Under the pieces are notes generated by a model. It did not search any database, was not told where the DNA came from, and saw nothing but the letters and a program-made list of their open reading frames with translations. Of a stretch of DNA of 17,245 bases, positions 15,718-17,245 are shown in pieces. Source of the stretch: CAYFVR01 sp046541515 (GTDB lineage Bacteria > Desulfobacterota > Desulfobacteria > Desulfobacterales > Desulfococcaceae); assembly GCA_046541515.1 (NCBI GenBank), contig JBKHDD010000104.1:1-17245 (forward strand), in the 5' to 3' direction. Made by a program: the position numbers and the translations under genes. Each line of letters starts with the position of its first letter. Positions within the stretch are counted from its first letter, which is position 1.

Positions 15718-16341
15718 CTACTCCCGAACCAAACCCTTCCGGGTGATCCGGGCGTAGACGAAGGGCGGGGCGATTTCCTCGTTCCGTTCGGCCTGGACCT
15801 CCATGGCCCCCCGGATGTCCGGCAGGACCGCGTCCAGGTCGGCGTTCTCCCGGCTCAGACGCGCCAGCCGGGCTTCCAGGCCGATGAGCCGGGGCGTGGT
15901 GAAGGCGCTTTCAATCTCGTCTGCGTCCAGTTGGGGCAACTTCCGCCGGGTCCAGATCAGGTAGGTCCGAAACGGGTCGGCCGCCTCTCCGCCGGTGCGC
16001 CCTCCAAGAATGAAAAAGACGTGGTGCAACGGGTCCAGGGGAACGAATTCGCACTCCTTCCGCATGAACTCGGTGTAGGCGGAGGTCAGAAAGGGGAGGG
16101 CGAGATTGTAGATTTCCTCCACCCCGGTCACGCTCTCCGATTCCACCAACTCGGCCAGGTCGGCGATCATCTTCGCGCCCTCCGGCGCGCCGCCGGCAAG
16201 AATCGCGGTCCCTTTTCCCAGGGCCTGAAACCGCTCCACATCCCGCCACTCCACTTCGCCGTCCAGGGTAAACCTCGGCGCCCGGCTGTCGGCCGCCAAT
16301 AAAATTCCGCTCTGATTTTTAAACGCGATCAGTTGGGACAT
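15718..16341 (-). CDS. proteasome-like Ntn-hydrolase candidate
   Basis: A 207-aa protein whose first 20 residues (MSQLIAFKNQSGILLAADSR) resemble the start of proteasome beta subunits, with the GILLAADSRA strand especially close. If Met is removed, Ser becomes residue 1 and Asp falls at position 17, the place of the conserved Asp of Thr/Ser-nucleophile Ntn hydrolases. The Lys33 equivalent is not obvious (DVERF, so possibly Arg). A second block, TAILAGGAPEGAKMIADL, fits the next strand-helix unit, and the C-terminal half (PLDPLHHVFFILGGRTGG, TPRLIGLEARL) fits the rest of the fold. This could be a bacterial proteasome homologue of the Anbu/BPH kind or a non-catalytic relative. Start has AAGGAGA 7-8 bases upstream. 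It stands alone; no ATPase or partner subunit is near. Confidence 0.6.
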   Translation of the reverse strand: MSQLIAFKNQSGILLAADSRAPRFTLDGEVEWRDVERFQALGKGTAILAGGAPEGAKMIADLAELVESESVTGVEEIYNLALPFLTSAYTEFMRKECEFVPLDPLHHVFFILGGRTGGEAADPFRTYLIWTRRKLPQLDADEIESAFTTPRLIGLEARLARLSRENADLDAVLPDIRGAMEVQAERNEEIAPPFVYARITRKGLVRE

Positions 16342-16610
16342 GGGTTTCTCCTTTTGTGGGGCCGGAACTTGGGCTCGAAAAAGATAATCGCTTTGTTCCG
16401 GTAATTCCGTTTGGCCCGAACCTGCGGATTTCTTTCCACAAAAAAGTTGGGAGCCAAATCCTGCTAAACAACAGGCCGATTTTTAACCTTGGTCCACCGT
16501 ATCATTTTCATTCGGAGCGACCATGTAAAGCCCCTTTCTCCCCCGCGCCGTTCATACTGCAGAGGTGATGAAGGTTTTTCGGGTGGGGCGAGTTGGAAAT
16601 CGAATTGAAT

Positions 16611-16640
16611 TTGCCGAAATGCGCTTTTCGATGTTATACT
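16611..16640 (+). promoter_or_regulatory. candidate sigma-70 promoter of the antitoxin-like gene
   Basis: TTGCCG (16611-16616) and TATACT (16635-16640) with an 18-base spacer. Transcription from here would pass through the long inverted repeat before the gene at 16812. Confidence 0.45.
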
Positions 16641-16671
16641 TTCGGAGACTTCAAATCGAGGTTTTCGAGCG

Positions 16672-16733
16672 GTAGGGGCAGGCCCCCGTGCCTGCCCTGT
16701 CCAACGAAGGGCAGGCACGGGGGCCTGCCCTAC
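16672..16733. repeat. long GC-rich inverted repeat
   Basis: The left arm 16672-16698 and right arm 16708-16733 are reverse complements except for one extra G in the left arm; the loop is 9 bases. Core: GGCAGGCCCCCGTGCCTGCCC. GTTTTCGAG (16661-16669) and CTCGAAAAC (16752-16760) form an outer pair of arms. From memory, repeats of the type GTAGGGGCAGGCCCCCGTGCCTGCCC are scattered between genes of many environmental bacteria. Confidence 0.75.
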
Positions 16734-16811
16734 GCCCGATTTTCCGTCCCTCGAAAACGCAATTTATGCCGTCTCCAAGTATACCTTACCACCCGCCAAA
16801 AGGACACGCCC

Positions 16812-17183
16812 ATGGACACGGCCCAGCTTGAAAAACGGATTATTTCCAGCCTTCAGGGAATGGACGGTTTTCGGCTCCGGGAAGTCTTGGATTTTGTAGA
16901 ATTTCCGCGGTCCCGCGCACCTGTCGAATCTCCGGCATCTGCCCCCCTATTTCGCCACCCCCCAAATGGCGAAGCGCATACGAGTCCGGTAAACGCCAAA
17001 GATTCCTCCTCGCACGAAAATGGTGAAAAAACCAAACGCAGAACCCCGCCGCCCTCTTTGGCCGGCAGGGTCAAGATCCACGGAGACATCGTGAGCCCCA
17101 TCGTTGACGAAGCGGATTGGGAATGCCTGAGAGCGTGTTTGAAAATTAGAACCCCTGCTTTTGGGCCGTCCAACAAATTTTGA
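16812..17183 (+). CDS. antitoxin-like protein with altered 3' end
   Basis: A 123-aa product. The N terminus (MDTAQLEKRIISSLQGMD..LREVLDFVEF) looks like a DUF2281/VapB-type antitoxin dimerisation part. The middle is a polar, probably disordered linker rich in Pro, Ser and charged residues. The C-terminal block RRTPPPSLAGRVKIHGDIVS..VDEADWECL is the kind that contacts a toxin and, as I recall it, normally ends within a residue or two after DWECL. Here the frame runs on for about 18 residues in AT-rich DNA with a different character. The ATG at 16812 has AAAAGGA 7 bases upstream. No toxin gene is visible before the window ends. I infer that the last codon or two and the toxin were displaced by an insertion. 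Confidence 0.6.
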   Translation: MDTAQLEKRIISSLQGMDGFRLREVLDFVEFPRSRAPVESPASAPLFRHPPNGEAHTSPVNAKDSSSHENGEKTKRRTPPPSLAGRVKIHGDIVSPIVDEADWECLRACLKIRTPAFGPSNKF

Positions 17184-17245
17184 AGTTCAGCCTCAATAGC
17201 CCGAATTTGCATTAATTTTCGACAAAAGTATTATTTTGCAGTATG
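17130..17245. mobile_element. possible end of an insertion element (partial)
   Basis: From about 17130 the base composition turns AT-rich. The sequence GAGAGCGTGTTTGAAAATTAG sits exactly where the antitoxin-like gene should stop, and resembles terminal inverted repeats of some transposons. On the minus strand a frame entering from the window edge ends at a TGA at about 17193-17195 (ending ..LLSKINANSGY), which could be a transposase C terminus. Too little is present to name a family. Confidence 0.3.

Larger units (their letters stand above)
16342..16811. other. intergenic region with promoter and long inverted repeat
   Basis: 470 bp without a gene between divergent genes. The left part (16342-16590) shows nothing I can name. 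The right part holds a candidate promoter and the 16672-16733 inverted repeat, listed separately. A longer in-frame start for the downstream gene would have to read through this repeat and is rejected. Confidence 0.5.

Noticed and set aside
16593..16811. Upstream extension of the antitoxin-like gene to 16593
   Set aside because: It would translate the long inverted repeat; the ATG at 16812 has a good ribosome binding site.
16853..17212. 119-aa minus-strand frame starting MQIRAIEAELQNLL
   Set aside because: Most of it is antisense to the antitoxin-like gene; only the first 30 or so residues lie in the possible mobile element.
1..17245. CRISPR array, tRNA or rRNA
   Set aside because: No regularly spaced direct repeats and no recognisable tRNA or rRNA segments were seen on either strand.

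Overview
The window looks like chromosomal DNA of a Gram-negative, GC-rich environmental bacterium. Evidence for this: a complete branched-chain amino-acid type ABC operon with a secreted periplasmic binding protein, YcgN-, CutA- and YbaK-type housekeeping genes, strong AAGGAG ribosome binding sites, and several palindromic intergenic repeats of the kind seen in uncultured environmental lineages. A deltaproteobacterial-grade (Desulfobacterota-like) host is my guess; nothing here proves it. I see no rRNA, tRNA or CRISPR array.

Left part (1-2872), accessory: a 123-bp palindromic element with perfect 23-bp ends (19-141), a small antitoxin-like gene (187-465), an MntA/HepT nucleotidyltransferase/HEPN toxin-antitoxin pair (599-1250), and, convergent to it, a large AAA ATPase with a C-terminal PD-(D/E)XK nuclease-like domain (2872-1268, minus). 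The HepT copy has Gln in place of the catalytic His of its RX4HXY motif.

Central metabolic block on the minus strand (7438-2994): mannose-6-phosphate isomerase (manA) is followed by a small membrane zinc-ribbon protein with its own terminator. Next comes succinate-semialdehyde dehydrogenase (gabD), overlapping by one base (TGATG) a tRNA-dihydrouridine-synthase-like gene. ybaK (7802-8278) runs divergently from manA.

The liv operon (8591-13755, plus strand) is livK, a 453-bp spacer, then livH-livM-livG-livF packed tightly. It is complete but carries two lesions as sequenced. livK has an in-frame TAG at codon 23, at the -2 position of an A-X-A signal-peptidase site. livH lacks one T in a T run, splitting it into two frames. 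The livK-livH spacer is unusual: about 300 bp are almost free of T and built of degenerate CGA-containing hexamers, and it ends in a perfect rho-independent hairpin that should attenuate transcription into livHMGF.

Right part (13756-17245): an unrecognised 99-aa gene, cutA, ycgN, a cluster of hairpins/terminators, a divergent proteasome-like Ntn-hydrolase candidate whose first residue after Met is Ser, a long GC-rich inverted repeat, and an antitoxin-like gene. The 3' end of that last gene runs into AT-rich sequence that may be the end of an insertion element cut by the window edge.
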